A stretch of DNA of 64,000 bases. Source: Halorhabdus utahensis DSM 12940 (lineage in GTDB: Archaea; Halobacteriota; Halobacteria; Halobacteriales; Haloarculaceae). The DNA lies in the NCBI RefSeq assembly GCF_000023945.1, contig NC_013158.1, forward strand, positions 1,426,001 to 1,490,000, given 5' to 3'. Both the position numbers and the translations under genes were made by a program. The notes under the pieces were generated by a model. That model did no database searches. It had not been told where the DNA came from and saw only the letters and a list, made by a program, of their open reading frames with translations. This document shows positions 51,135-60,340 of this stretch, piece by piece. The stretch's first letter is position 1, and every line of letters begins with the position of its first letter.

Positions 51135-52261
51135 CAGTCGATCGCCTCCGCGAGCGCGGCGACGACCGCGTCAGCCTGTGCCTCCTCGACGATCAGCGGC
51201 GGGAGCAGGCGGACGACTGTTCGGCCGGCCGGGAGCGCCAGCACCTGGTGGTTCAGCGCGAGGTCCTTGAGCACCCGGTTGGCCCCGCGCTTGATCTCGA
51301 CGCCGATCATCAACCCCTCGCCACGTACCTCACGAGCCGCCTCGCCCAACTCGTCCTCAAGTTGCCCACGAAGGTACTCACCGACGTCGGCGGCGTGCTG
51401 GGGGATCTCTTCCTCGACGAGCGTCGAGACCGTCGCCTCCGCAGCGGCCGAGACGACCGGACCGCCGGAGAACGTCGAGGCGTGGCTGCCGTAGTCCTCG
51501 GCGATCCAGTCGGCACACAGCGTCGCACCCATCGGGAAGCCGTTGGCGAGACCCTTCGCCGTCGTGAGCATGTCCGGCACGACGCCGGCCTTCTCGCAAG
51601 CCCACAGCGTTCCCGTCCGGCCCATGCCGGTCTGGACTTCGTCGAAGATCAGCGCCGCGCCGGCCTCGTCGGTGATCTCGCGGGCCGATTCGAGGTACTC
51701 GGTCGACGCGGGATGAATGCCGCCTTCGCCCTGGATGGGCTCCATGATGACCGCCGCCGTCTCGTCGTCGACGGCCTCGGCGAGGGCCTCGCTGTCGTCG
51801 TAGGGCACGAACTCCACGTCGCCGATCAGCGGTTCGTAGGGCTTCTTGTACTTGTCCTTCCAGGTGGTCGCCAGCGCGCCCATCGTCCGGCCGTGAAAGC
51901 CCTGCATCGTGGCGACGATCTTCGAGTCGCCGGTCGCCGACCGGGCGAACTTCAGCGCCGCCTCGTTGGCCTCCGTCCCGGAGTTACACAGCCAGACGTT
52001 GTCGATGTCGCCCGGCGCTGCCACGGCGAGCGTGTCGTACAGTCGCGTCCGCGTCTCGACCGGATAGGACGCCTGGACGTAGGTCAGATCGTCGACCTGG
52101 TCTTTGACGGCCGAATCGACGGCCGCGTGGCTGTGCCCCAGCGGGACACAGGCGTAACTCGCGCCCATGTCCAGGTACTCGGTGCCCGCCTCGTCGTAAA
52201 CAACCGCGCCATCGCCGTTCTCTATCTGTATCGGTTTTTCGGAAAATACGAATCCGCTCAT
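51134..52261 (-). CDS. argD: [LysW]-glutamate/aminoadipate semialdehyde aminotransferase
   Basis: 375 residues, class III aminotransferase. The PLP lysine lies in DMLTTAKGLANGFPMGA, with GFHGRTMGALATTWKDKY and LIFDEVQTGMGRTGTLWAC as family signatures. It transaminates the semialdehyde attached to the carrier protein in the arginine (possibly also lysine-like) route. Starts four bases inside the end of argB. Confidence 0.92.
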   Translation of the reverse strand: MSGFVFSEKPIQIENGDGAVVYDEAGTEYLDMGASYACVPLGHSHAAVDSAVKDQVDDLTYVQASYPVETRTRLYDTLAVAAPGDIDNVWLCNSGTEANEAALKFARSATGDSKIVATMQGFHGRTMGALATTWKDKYKKPYEPLIGDVEFVPYDDSEALAEAVDDETAAVIMEPIQGEGGIHPASTEYLESAREITDEAGAALIFDEVQTGMGRTGTLWACEKAGVVPDMLTTAKGLANGFPMGATLCADWIAEDYGSHASTFSGGPVVSAAAEATVSTLVEEEIPQHAADVGEYLRGQLEDELGEAAREVRGEGLMIGVEIKRGANRVLKDLALNHQVLALPAGRTVVRLLPPLIVEEAQADAVVAALAEAID

Positions 52262-53100
52262 GTGTGTTCCTCCGTTTCTATCGCTGTCTGGTGGACGTGC
52301 GTCCCACTACCTTCGAGGGCACCACTGATCGGTTCGTCGACGTTGGCATCGGCGACGACGACCTCGGGTGCCCCACCGCTAAGTGCCTCCTCGGCGGCCA
52401 TGATCTTGCGCCCCATGAAGCCCTCGGCAGCGTCCTGCAGGTCGTTCCAGTCATCGCCCGTCTCTACAGACTCGATCAACGTTTCCGGATCCTCAGGGTC
52501 CGCGTAGACGCCTGAAACGTCCGTAAGCAGGACGAGCGTCGCGTCGAGTGCCCCGGCAATCGCTGCTGCTGAGCGGTCCGCGTCGGTATTGACGGGCAAC
52601 CATTCGTCATCGTCCTTCCCGATCATGGGTGGTCCAGCCACTGGCGTGTATCCACCGTCTAACAACGTATACAGCAGCTCGTCGTTGACCTCCTTGATGG
52701 ACCCCGAGTGGTCGCCGCGCTTGATCTTGCGTTTGCCGTCCTCCATGACGCGCACCGCCGACTTGCGGGGTCCCGCGAGCAGTTTCCCGTCGACGCCGCT
52801 GAGTCCGACGGCGTCGACGCCCTGGCTCTGTAAGCCCGCGACGAGTTGCGTGTTGAGGTGCCCGAAGGCCATCTCGAAGACCTCCATGGTTTCCTCGTCG
52901 GTGAAGCGGCCGACGACGCCCGATGGCGTCTCGACGTACTCCGGTTCGATCCCCATGCGTTCGAGCGTGTCGTCCACTTTCGTCGAGCCGCCGTGGACGA
53001 CCACGACGTCCTCGCCGTCCGCAACCAGCTGGGCCACGTCCGCCAGCGCCCCTTCGGGATCGACCGCGCGAGCGCCGCCGACCTTGACGACCACCGTCAT
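52258..53100 (-). CDS. argB: [LysW]-glutamate/aminoadipate kinase
   Basis: 280 residues, amino acid kinase family. It begins TVVVKVGGARAVDPEGA (phosphate-binding) and contains VVVHGGSTKVDDTLERM, VGLSGVDGKLLAG and NTDADRSAAAIAGAL. It phosphorylates the side-chain carboxylate of the carrier-bound glutamate. Length and motifs correspond to LysZ/ArgB of archaea. Sixteen bases separate it from argC. Confidence 0.92.
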   Translation of the reverse strand: MTVVVKVGGARAVDPEGALADVAQLVADGEDVVVVHGGSTKVDDTLERMGIEPEYVETPSGVVGRFTDEETMEVFEMAFGHLNTQLVAGLQSQGVDAVGLSGVDGKLLAGPRKSAVRVMEDGKRKIKRGDHSGSIKEVNDELLYTLLDGGYTPVAGPPMIGKDDDEWLPVNTDADRSAAAIAGALDATLVLLTDVSGVYADPEDPETLIESVETGDDWNDLQDAAEGFMGRKIMAAEEALSGGAPEVVVADANVDEPISGALEGSGTHVHQTAIETEEHT

Positions 53101-53116
53101 CCGAGATGCACCCCCG

Positions 53117-54175
53117 TCATGGCGATCCCACCGGGTGCATCCCCGCGAACTCCAGTCCGGCGGTCTCCTCTAAGCCGAGCGCGATGTTGGCCGCGTGGAC
53201 GGCCTGGCCGGCCGACCCCTTCATCATGTTGTCGATGGCCGAGAAGACGACCAGGCGCTTGTTTCCAGGGTCCAACTCGAAGCCGACCTCGGCGTAGTTC
53301 GAGCCCGCAACGGCCTTCGGTTCGGGGTAGCGATAGACGCCACCGCCGCCGGCGACCATCCGGACGAACGGCTCGTCCTCGTACGAGCCGCGATACGCGC
53401 CCCAGAGGTCGCCCTTCGAAACCGGCTCCTCGGGAAACGCGTGGATAGTGGCGCTCGCGCCGCGGATCATCTCGACGGCGTGGACGGTAAACGAGACGTC
53501 GACGCCGAGGAACTGCTCGATCTCGGCCTCGTGGCGATGGCCCGTCGGCGCATAGGGGCGGACGACGCCCGAGCGCTCGGGATGGCTCGACGCTTCACCG
53601 CCGCCCGCGCCACCTTCCGACGAGCCGACTTTCACGTCGACCACGATCTGCTCGTCCCCGGAGAGGACATCATGCTCGAACAGCGGGAGCAGCCCGAGGA
53701 TCGTCGCCGTGGCGTTACAGCCGCCGGAGGCGATCAAATCTGCGTCAGCAAGATTCTCGCGGTTGAGTTCCGGCAGCGCGTACTCGGCGTCGGCCAGTAG
53801 TTCCGGCCGGCTATGGCCGTCGTACCACTCGTCGTACTGCGCTTCCGAATCCAGGCGGAAGTCCGCCGAGAGGTCGACAACCGTGTCGGCAGCGTCCTGA
53901 AACGCGTCGATGTGGTCCATCGAGACGCCGTGGGGCGTCGCCGCGAACAGGACATCCACCGACTTCAGGTCCTCGGGCGAGCTAAAGCGCAGGTCCAGCC
54001 CCCGGAGGTTCGGGTGGACGTGGCCGATCGTCTTGTTTTCCTTCGAGCGACTCGTGGCCTGGGCGATCTCGAAGTCGGGGTGCCCGGCGAGCAACCGCAG
54101 GAGTTCGCCGCCGGTGAACCCGCTCGCGCCGACGACGGAAGCGGTCAACGACGGTTCGCCCTCGTTGGCGTTCAT
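53117..54175 (-). CDS. argC: [LysW]-glutamyl/aminoadipyl phosphate reductase
   Basis: 352 residues from ATG 54175, overlapping the argX stop (a GTG three bases earlier is possible). NADP-binding ASVVGASGFTGGELLRLL is at the N-terminus; the catalytic cysteine is in LIASGGCNATATILGLLPL; VKVGSSEGGAGGGEASSH is the conserved carrier-contacting glycine-rich loop of LysY/ArgC. It reduces the acyl phosphate to the semialdehyde. Confidence 0.93.
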   Translation of the reverse strand: MNANEGEPSLTASVVGASGFTGGELLRLLAGHPDFEIAQATSRSKENKTIGHVHPNLRGLDLRFSSPEDLKSVDVLFAATPHGVSMDHIDAFQDAADTVVDLSADFRLDSEAQYDEWYDGHSRPELLADAEYALPELNRENLADADLIASGGCNATATILGLLPLFEHDVLSGDEQIVVDVKVGSSEGGAGGGEASSHPERSGVVRPYAPTGHRHEAEIEQFLGVDVSFTVHAVEMIRGASATIHAFPEEPVSKGDLWGAYRGSYEDEPFVRMVAGGGGVYRYPEPKAVAGSNYAEVGFELDPGNKRLVVFSAIDNMMKGSAGQAVHAANIALGLEETAGLEFAGMHPVGSP

Positions 54176-55050
54176 CACTCGCTCACCCCCGCTTTCGTCT
54201 CCAGCCAGTCGACGACCTGGCCGGGGACGTCCGTCTCGACAGCGTCGTTCAGTGCCTTGAACTCGACGGTGTGGTTGACCTCGTGGACGGTGTAGCCCGT
54301 CGGATTCCCGTCCCCGTCTTCTCCTGTCTCCATCAAGTCGATACCCAACAGCCCGCCGCCGACGGCTTCGCTGGCCTCGGCAACCAACTCCTTGGCACGG
54401 TCGTCGAGTTCGAAGGCATCGGTCTCAGCGCCTTTCGCGGCGTTGGTCAGCCAGTGATCCGACGAGCGAACCATCGCCCCGACCGGCTCGCCGTCGGTCG
54501 CCAGCACACGGATGTCTCGCCCCGGTTTCTCGACGAACTCCTGGACGTAGAAGACCTTGTGCTCGTAGTGCCCCAGCGTCGCCTTGTGCTCGAGGATGGC
54601 CTCGGCGGCGTCGCGGGTGTCGATCTTGGCCATCAGGCGACCCCAGGAGCCGATGACGGGCTTGAGCACGCACGGATAGCCGAAGTCCTCGATGATTTCG
54701 AGGGCGGTGTCCTTGGTGAACGCGACCTCCGTCGTCGGCGTCGGGACGCCGGCCTGCTGCAGCGCGAGGCTGTTGGTCACCTTGTCGGCGCAGGTCTCGG
54801 CCGTCTCGTGGGTGTTGACGACCGGAATATCGTAGGCTGAGAGGAACTCCGTCGCGTAGAGGCTCCGGCTGGTCGCCAGACAGCGATCGAGGACGATATC
54901 GACGTCCTCGAAGGCCTCGGGCGGTGAGTCGAGGCCGAAGCGCTGCTTGCGCACGTCGATCTTCGTCACCTCGTGGTCGCGCTCGCGAAGCTCCGAGAGG
55001 AGGAGTTTTTCGTCCTGACGGATGCGCGAGTAGAGGATCCCGACGTTCAC
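54175..55050 (-). CDS. argX: Glutamate-LysW ligase ArgX (RimK-type ATP-grasp)
   Basis: 291 residues with GTG start at 55050. ATP-grasp features: VVNTHETAETCADKVTNSLA, CVLKPVIGSWGRLMAKID, and the metal site in GIDLMETGE with TVHEVNHTVEFKALND at the end, the form found in ArgX/LysX. It ligates glutamate to the C-terminal Glu of the carrier LysW. A strong ribosome binding site (CACCTCCT complement, 55058-55065) lies seven bases upstream. The usual neighbour lysW is not recognisable here. Confidence 0.92.
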   Translation of the reverse strand: MNVGILYSRIRQDEKLLLSELRERDHEVTKIDVRKQRFGLDSPPEAFEDVDIVLDRCLATSRSLYATEFLSAYDIPVVNTHETAETCADKVTNSLALQQAGVPTPTTEVAFTKDTALEIIEDFGYPCVLKPVIGSWGRLMAKIDTRDAAEAILEHKATLGHYEHKVFYVQEFVEKPGRDIRVLATDGEPVGAMVRSSDHWLTNAAKGAETDAFELDDRAKELVAEASEAVGGGLLGIDLMETGEDGDGNPTGYTVHEVNHTVEFKALNDAVETDVPGQVVDWLETKAGVSE

Positions 55051-55205
55051 GCGCCCACACCTCCTGATTCGGGGGCCAGCGCGTTCGATGCTGTTGGGAA
55101 CCCGCCGCCGACAGTGGGCAGGTGGCGCGATTCAGTGCAGTGTGTCGTGGTCATCTCGTGTATGCTCCGTGTTATCCCATTCGCTGTCGCAATCGTCTCA
55201 GACAT
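55047..55205 (-). CDS. 52-residue ORF between argH and argX, in the place expected for lysW
   Basis: ATG 55205 overlaps the end of argH by eight bases, and the TGA overlaps the argX GTG (GTGA), so it fills the gap exactly as a coupled gene would. In haloarchaea such as Haloferax volcanii the LysW carrier (about 54 residues, CxxC zinc ribbon and a C-terminal EDWGE) is encoded here. This ORF has only one cysteine, no CxxC pair and ends GGVGA, so it is not LysW. It is Thr/Ser/Gly-rich. It may be an unrelated coupled peptide, a leader or chance. Confidence 0.35.
   Translation of the reverse strand: MSETIATANGITRSIHEMTTTHCTESRHLPTVGGGFPTASNALAPESGGVGA
55058..55065 (-). promoter_or_regulatory. argX: Strong Shine-Dalgarno site for argX
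   Basis: The minus strand reads AGGAGGTG, seven bases before GTG 55050. It matches the haloarchaeal 16S 3' end perfectly and decides for the GTG start. It lies inside the small ORF described next, supporting active translation coupling. Confidence 0.7.
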
Positions 55206-56694
55206 ACGTCTCCACCTCCGCCTGTAGCTTCTCGGCCGCGTCGTCGATCGCCGTCCGGCGCTCGGCCAGTGTATCGCTGTCGGCCGCGTGGTCATCCCGT
55301 GCGCTCGCGATCTGCTCGGCGACGGCTTCCGGTGCTGGGCCTCCCGCCGAGTCGCGACTCGCGACGCTCTCGGCGGGATCGAGTGCGGCTTCGATCGTCT
55401 CACGGTCGACGTACGCTGTCAGCGATTCACCGAGCGTGTCGCGCGCGGCGGCGTCCAGCGCATCAAAATCCGCGTCGTCGCCGGCGACTTCGGCCGCGCT
55501 CGCGACGACCTCGTGGGCCGTCCGGAACGGGACGCCGGCCATCGCCAGCGCGTCGGCGACGCCCGTCGCCGTCGAGAAGCCCTCGCCCGCTGCGTCGGCG
55601 AGTGCCTCGTCGTTCCACTCTGCCGTGGCGATCGCGCCGGCGGCGACCTCGGTGGCCTCGCTGACGCCGTCGATCGCGCGCCAGGCGTGGCCGCCGGCGC
55701 GCTGCAGGTCGCGATTGTAGGCCCGTGGCAGTCCTTTCAAGGTCGTCAGCAGGCCGTTGAGGCCCGCCGCGGCGTCGCCCGCGCGAGCGCGGACGAGTTC
55801 GAGCGTGTCGGGGTTCTTCTTCTGTGGCATGATCGAGGACGTCGAGGCGTAGGCGTCGTCCACCTCGACGTAGCCCGACTTCGCGTAGATCACGACATCC
55901 TCGGCAAGCCCCGACAGCGTCGTCGCCAGGGTCGCCAGCGCTGCCGTCGATTCGACGAGGAAATCCCGCGCGGAGACGGCGTCCATCGCGTTGGCCATCG
56001 TTCCCTCGAAGCCCAGCAGGTCGGCCGTCCGCTCGCGGTCGATGTCGAAGGGTGTGCCCGCGAATGCGGCCGCGCCGAGCGGTGATTGATTCGTGCGATC
56101 GTACGCGTCGAGCAGGCGGGCCGTCTCGCGAGCCAGCGCGCGCTCGTAGGACAGCGCCCAGTGAGCGACGGTCGTCGGCTGGGCCGGCTGGAGGTGGGTG
56201 AACCCCGGTATCACCGTCTCACGTTCGGCCTCGGCAGTCTCGATGAGCGCGCCGCGAGCCTCCAGGGTCGCCTCGATGGCGTCGAGGAGATCCGCACGCA
56301 GGCGGTACCGAATGCAGGTCGCCACCTCGTCGTTGCGCGAACGGGCGGTGTGCATCCGACCGCCGTCGGGACCGGCGCGCTCGATGACGGCCGTCTCGAT
56401 AGCCTCGTGGACGTCCTCGCCCTCGGACAGCGCGTCGTGGCCGGCATCCTCGATCTCCTCGAGGGCAGCCAGGATCTCGCCGGCAGTGTCGGCCTCGACG
56501 ATCCCCTGCTCGGCGAGCATCACGACGTGGGCGCGGTCGACCGCGAGGTCGGCGGCGAAGATGCGCTCGTCGGCCGAAAGCGACGAGAGGAACCCCCGGG
56601 CGGGGCCGCCGCTGAAACGGTCCCGGCGGACGACGCCCTCGCTGCCGTCCTCACCGCCGTCTTCGTCGCCGTTCGCCGTGGGTTCCTCGCTCAT
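55198..56694 (-). CDS. argH: Argininosuccinate lyase
   Basis: 498 residues, fumarase/aspartase superfamily. Conserved blocks: HTARSRNDEVATCIRYRL, PGFTHLQPAQPTTVAHW, and the signature SSIMPQKKNPDTLELVRA. It splits argininosuccinate to arginine and fumarate. Second gene of the operon after argG (three bases between), complete. Confidence 0.96.
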   Translation of the reverse strand: MSEEPTANGDEDGGEDGSEGVVRRDRFSGGPARGFLSSLSADERIFAADLAVDRAHVVMLAEQGIVEADTAGEILAALEEIEDAGHDALSEGEDVHEAIETAVIERAGPDGGRMHTARSRNDEVATCIRYRLRADLLDAIEATLEARGALIETAEAERETVIPGFTHLQPAQPTTVAHWALSYERALARETARLLDAYDRTNQSPLGAAAFAGTPFDIDRERTADLLGFEGTMANAMDAVSARDFLVESTAALATLATTLSGLAEDVVIYAKSGYVEVDDAYASTSSIMPQKKNPDTLELVRARAGDAAAGLNGLLTTLKGLPRAYNRDLQRAGGHAWRAIDGVSEATEVAAGAIATAEWNDEALADAAGEGFSTATGVADALAMAGVPFRTAHEVVASAAEVAGDDADFDALDAAARDTLGESLTAYVDRETIEAALDPAESVASRDSAGGPAPEAVAEQIASARDDHAADSDTLAERRTAIDDAAEKLQAEVETYV

Positions 56695-56697
56695 GGC

Positions 56698-57912
56698 TCA
56701 CTCCTCGTCAAGCGATTCGGTCACGCGCTTGGCCAGGCGCGACTGGAACCCGTGATACTTTGCGACGCCCGTGGCGTCGTCCTGCGTGATCCCGCCGGTC
56801 ACGTCCTCCTCGTTGAAGGAGGCCGCCGACTCGCTGTAGACGGCGTAGTCGGATTCACGCGAGACGGCTCTGGTGTGGCCACCTTCGAGTTTGACGGTCA
56901 CCGTCCCGGTGACACGAGTCTGGGTTTCGTCGATGAATCCTTCGAGGTCCTTCATCAGCGGCGCGTCGATCAGTCCCTCGTAGGCCTTCTCGGACCAGCG
57001 CTGGTCGATCGTGGTCTTGAACTGGCGCTCCTCGGCGGTGAGGACGAGTCCTTCCAGGGCTTCGTGGGCCGTGAGCAGGACCGTCGCGGCGGGATGCTCG
57101 TAGTTCTCCCGAACCTTCAGGCCGAGCATCCGGTCTTCCATCATGTCTGTGCGGCCGATCCCGTGGGCACCGGCGCGTTCGTTGAGTTCCTCGATGAGTT
57201 CGACCGAGCCGAGTTCCTCGCCATCGACGGCGACGGCGGTGCCGTCCTCGAAGGTGATCTCGACGAGTTCGGCCTCCTTGCCGGATGGATTCTCGGTCCA
57301 GAGGTAAATGTCGTCCTCGGGGATCGTCGCCGGGTCTTCGAGTTCCGAGCCCTCGATCGAGCGACTCCAGAGGTTCGTGTCGATGGAGTACCGGCCGCCG
57401 GCCCCGCCCTCGACGGGCAGGCCCTTCTCCTCGGCGTACTCGTTCTCCCACTCCCGAGTCAGGCCGAGTTCGCGGATCGGTGCGATGACGTCCATGTCAG
57501 TGTCGCGCCAGACGGCCTCGAAGCGCAACTGGTCGTTGCCCTTCCCGGTACAGCCGTGAGCGAGCGCGCTACAGCCCTGTTCTCTGGCGACATCGGCGAT
57601 CCCCTCGGCGATGACCGGCCGCGCGAGGGCGGTCCCGAGCGGATAGCCCTGGTAGTCGGCGTTGGCCTCGACGGCCTGCAGACAGAGGTCGGCGAACGCC
57701 TCGCGGGCGTCGACGACGTAGTGGTCAAGCCCGAGGGCCTCGGCGGTCTCCTCGGCCTCGTCGAACTCGTAGTCGGGCTGGCCCACGTCGACCGTGACGC
57801 CGATGACGTCGTCGTAGCCGTATTCTTCCTTGAGCAGCGGTACGCAGACTGTGGTGTCGAGCCCGCCGGAGAAGGCGAGCGCGACTGTGCCGTTTCCGTC
57901 CTGTTGTGTCAT
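56698..57912 (-). CDS. argG: Argininosuccinate synthase
   Basis: 404 residues. The PP-loop ALAFSGGLDTTVCVPLL starts the protein; SALAHGCTGKGNDQLRFE and PIRELGLTREWE are the citrulline/aspartate-binding segments. It condenses citrulline and aspartate with ATP. First gene of the minus-strand arginine operon argG-argH-argX-argC-argB-argD-argE-argF; its promoter must lie in 57913-58130. Confidence 0.96.
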   Translation of the reverse strand: MTQQDGNGTVALAFSGGLDTTVCVPLLKEEYGYDDVIGVTVDVGQPDYEFDEAEETAEALGLDHYVVDAREAFADLCLQAVEANADYQGYPLGTALARPVIAEGIADVAREQGCSALAHGCTGKGNDQLRFEAVWRDTDMDVIAPIRELGLTREWENEYAEEKGLPVEGGAGGRYSIDTNLWSRSIEGSELEDPATIPEDDIYLWTENPSGKEAELVEITFEDGTAVAVDGEELGSVELIEELNERAGAHGIGRTDMMEDRMLGLKVRENYEHPAATVLLTAHEALEGLVLTAEERQFKTTIDQRWSEKAYEGLIDAPLMKDLEGFIDETQTRVTGTVTVKLEGGHTRAVSRESDYAVYSESAASFNEEDVTGGITQDDATGVAKYHGFQSRLAKRVTESLDEE

Positions 57913-58243
57913 GGGTGTGGTGACTGTCGGGTGAGAGATGACCGCCCCGGAACCCGACGGTGGGCGGCAATGAAATGAGACGAAACCAGTCTGAGGTGAA
58001 TGTATTCGGGCCTAACGGCCCGGTCGTCGGCGTCGGAGAAGGAAGACGGACCCGCCGGTCGCGGCCACGCTCGCGTCGGACCGGCGGATCGGCGTCATGT
58101 ACCCCGGAATATCCGGTAAGCGATACTAATATCTTCCGGGTTGGAGCCGGCGTGTGAGTGGGTCACGGGCCATAGAATCCCCGGGACGTCCGATCCAGCG
58201 ATCCGCCACAACGCCTATTGGGGTTGCGTGTGAAGTGAGCTAC
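57913..58243. other. Intergenic region between argG and a DUF7554 gene
   Basis: Divergent spacer. A dyad CCGGA-ATA-TCCGG lies at 58104-58116, and GATACTAATATCTTCC at 58121-58136 may contain a TATA box for argG or the plus-strand gene. No coding sequence. It would hold the control region of the arginine operon. Confidence 0.4.
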
Positions 58244-58423
58244 ATGAGCCTCGACGTCGAAGACCTGCTGAAGATTGTCCTCCTGCTGGTAGTCGTCCTG
58301 ATCGTCCTCGAAATCGTCGGAATGGTCATCGATGGGATCGCATGGCTCCTCGGTCCGTTCCGACCGCTGCTGGGGCTGATTATCGTCGTCCTGATCGTGC
58401 TGTGGTTGCTCGACCGGATCTGA
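58244..58423 (+). CDS. DUF7554-type small membrane protein
   Basis: 59 residues from ATG 58244. Two hydrophobic helices (LLKIVLLLVVVLIVLEIVGM and LLGLIIVVLIVLWLLDRI) around a short GP-containing loop. Small integral membrane protein of a haloarchaeal family; function unknown. The stretch upstream in frame to 58154 is not homologous. Confidence 0.75.
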   Translation: MSLDVEDLLKIVLLLVVVLIVLEIVGMVIDGIAWLLGPFRPLLGLIIVVLIVLWLLDRI

Positions 58424-58465
58424 TCGATCGAGTCGCTTATTTCCCATCGAACCTGCAGGAGAGAC

Positions 58466-58969
58466 GTGTACAGCCTGAACGTCCCGGTTCCCTCGTCAGT
58501 CGCCCGATTGGCGAGTGAACTGGCCCACGACGTGCCACGGGCCCAGGAGCGAACGCGCGGCGAGCACACGCTGGTGCTGAAGCGCCTCGGGCAAGATCGG
58601 TCGGTCCCGCGAATCCAGGCCCAGGTGCGCGAATACCTGACCGGGCAACCGCCATTCGAAGCGCAGGTGACCGGGGTCGATTATTTCGCTAATCCGACAA
58701 ACGGTCCCGCGCCGGTTGTTTACCTTACTGTCGAGAGCCCCGAACTCCGCCGGGTTCACGGACGACTCGTCGACCTGTTCTCCCCGGTCGAGGGGCTGGA
58801 AGGCGACGAATACAGCCCACACGTCACGATCGCCCGGGGTGGCGATGACGAGCGGATCAACCGGCTCGTCGAGCGGTCGATCGACCCGATCACCTGGACG
58901 GTGACGCGACTTACCGTTCGCGATGCGCGACGCGGTGAGCCGGCCAGTAGCATCTCACTCCCCGTGTGA
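58466..58969 (+). CDS. 2'-5' RNA ligase / 2H phosphodiesterase family protein
   Basis: 167 residues, GTG start. Two HxT-type motifs define the 2H fold: HTLVLKRLG near residue 33 and SPHVTIARG near residue 117. The family includes ThpR ligases and cyclic phosphodiesterases acting on 2',3'-cyclic phosphate RNA ends. Which activity applies is not visible. It lies between a small membrane protein and a convergent protease gene. Confidence 0.85.
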   Translation: MYSLNVPVPSSVARLASELAHDVPRAQERTRGEHTLVLKRLGQDRSVPRIQAQVREYLTGQPPFEAQVTGVDYFANPTNGPAPVVYLTVESPELRRVHGRLVDLFSPVEGLEGDEYSPHVTIARGGDDERINRLVERSIDPITWTVTRLTVRDARRGEPASSISLPV

Positions 58970-58997
58970 GCCAGCTCAGGTCCGGGCTTAGGCCGGC

Positions 58998-60236
58998 TCA
59001 GTCCTCGAAACGGCGATCGTCCTGACCCGCCCGTTCGTCATGCGACATTGTCGTCGGGACGCCACCGTTGAGCGCCCGCCCGCTCATCGCGGTGTCGCGA
59101 CCGCTCTCCTTGATGATCGAGAGTGCCGTCATCAGGTCCGATCGGGTGAGCAACCCGACGAACTCGTCGTCCTCCATGACGATCAGGCGGCCGATGTTGT
59201 GCTCCTGCATCCTGGTCAGGGCCGTCATCGCGTTCTCGTCGGGATGGATCGTCCGGAGATCCGTCGTCATCACTTCCTCGGTCCTGAACGCTTCCCGTTC
59301 GACTTCCCGGACCGCGCGGGCATCTTCCAGCGTAACCAGACCGAGGACCCGTCCGCTATCGACGACGGGAAACCCGGTGTGGCGCTCGCGGAACATCAAC
59401 TCCATCAGCTCGGCGACCGAGAGGTCGGGATCGACGGTCTGGACGCGGTCGGCAGGCGTCATCACGTCCCGAACGGACACGCCCTCGAAGGCGGCCTTCA
59501 TCGTCGTCATCTGGGCCTCGCTGGACGCGCCGATGTAGATGAAGAAGGCGATCGCGACCAGGAACAGTCCGCCCCCGCCGAACAGGCCGAACAGGCCAAG
59601 CAGGAGGGCAAAGAGCTTGCCGACCTCGGCGGCGATCTGGGTCGCCTGGGCGAAGGGGCGATTGCGGGCCAGCAGCGCCCGGAGGACCCGGCCCCCGTCC
59701 ATCGGAAATCCGGGCAGCATGTTGAATATCGCCAGCGCGAAGTTCATCAGCGCGAGGTATCCGAGCAGGAACTTCACGGAGGCGATCCCGACGGCATCCC
59801 CCGTCGGCACGAGCAGAAAGCCCGCGTAGGAGAGTCCCGCCAGCGCGACACTGACGATCGGGCCGGCCAGCGCGATGAACAGCTCTTGTTTCCAGTCCTC
59901 GGGCATCTCATCGAGCTGGGCGATCCCGCCGAACAGCCACAGCGTGATCGACGAGATGGGGAAGCCATACCGCATCGCCACCACCGAGTGGCCGAGTTCG
60001 TGGAGGACGACGCCGGTGAACAGCCCCACCGCCGCCGTGGCGCCGAGCACCCAGGGGAGCTGTCCGGTGGCGAGCGGACCGACCGGAATGCCCGCCCCCC
60101 AGATGTCATTCATCAACTCGACCGACTGTCCGACCTGTGAGCCGATGATCCAGGCGAAAAGCGGGAGGACAAGCAGGAAAGTCAGGTCTAGCTGTATCGG
60201 GATTCCGAACGCGCTGCCGATCCGGAAACGTCGCAT
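58998..60236 (-). CDS. Site-2 protease (M50) with C-terminal CBS pair
   Basis: 412 residues from ATG 60236 (upstream frame extension unlikely). Metalloprotease motif HELGHS in GVVLHELGHSVVAMRYG, with the third ligand in NMLPGFPMDGGRVLRAL, within about six membrane helices. A CBS domain pair follows (SVRDVMTPADRVQTV, TEEVMTTDLRTIHPDE), which may regulate the protease by adenosine ligands. S2P enzymes cleave membrane-bound regulators. It is convergent with the 2H phosphodiesterase gene. Confidence 0.92.
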   Translation of the reverse strand: MRRFRIGSAFGIPIQLDLTFLLVLPLFAWIIGSQVGQSVELMNDIWGAGIPVGPLATGQLPWVLGATAAVGLFTGVVLHELGHSVVAMRYGFPISSITLWLFGGIAQLDEMPEDWKQELFIALAGPIVSVALAGLSYAGFLLVPTGDAVGIASVKFLLGYLALMNFALAIFNMLPGFPMDGGRVLRALLARNRPFAQATQIAAEVGKLFALLLGLFGLFGGGGLFLVAIAFFIYIGASSEAQMTTMKAAFEGVSVRDVMTPADRVQTVDPDLSVAELMELMFRERHTGFPVVDSGRVLGLVTLEDARAVREVEREAFRTEEVMTTDLRTIHPDENAMTALTRMQEHNIGRLIVMEDDEFVGLLTRSDLMTALSIIKESGRDTAMSGRALNGGVPTTMSHDERAGQDDRRFED

Positions 60237-60340
60237 GAGAGGGGATTGGCGAGCCAGTGCCTTAAGAACGGTGTCGAGCGCGACCCGACTCAGCACGCGC
60301 CGGGACAAACGTCTTAACGGATCCAGTCGTACGGAAATGT

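Noticed and set aside
56086-57978. 630-codon open frame antisense to argG/argH
   Set aside because: Shadow of two clear genes; composition typical of antisense frames in haloarchaea.
57960-58157. 65-codon plus-strand ORF upstream of argG
   Set aside because: Low-complexity Arg-rich sequence in the operon control region with no support.
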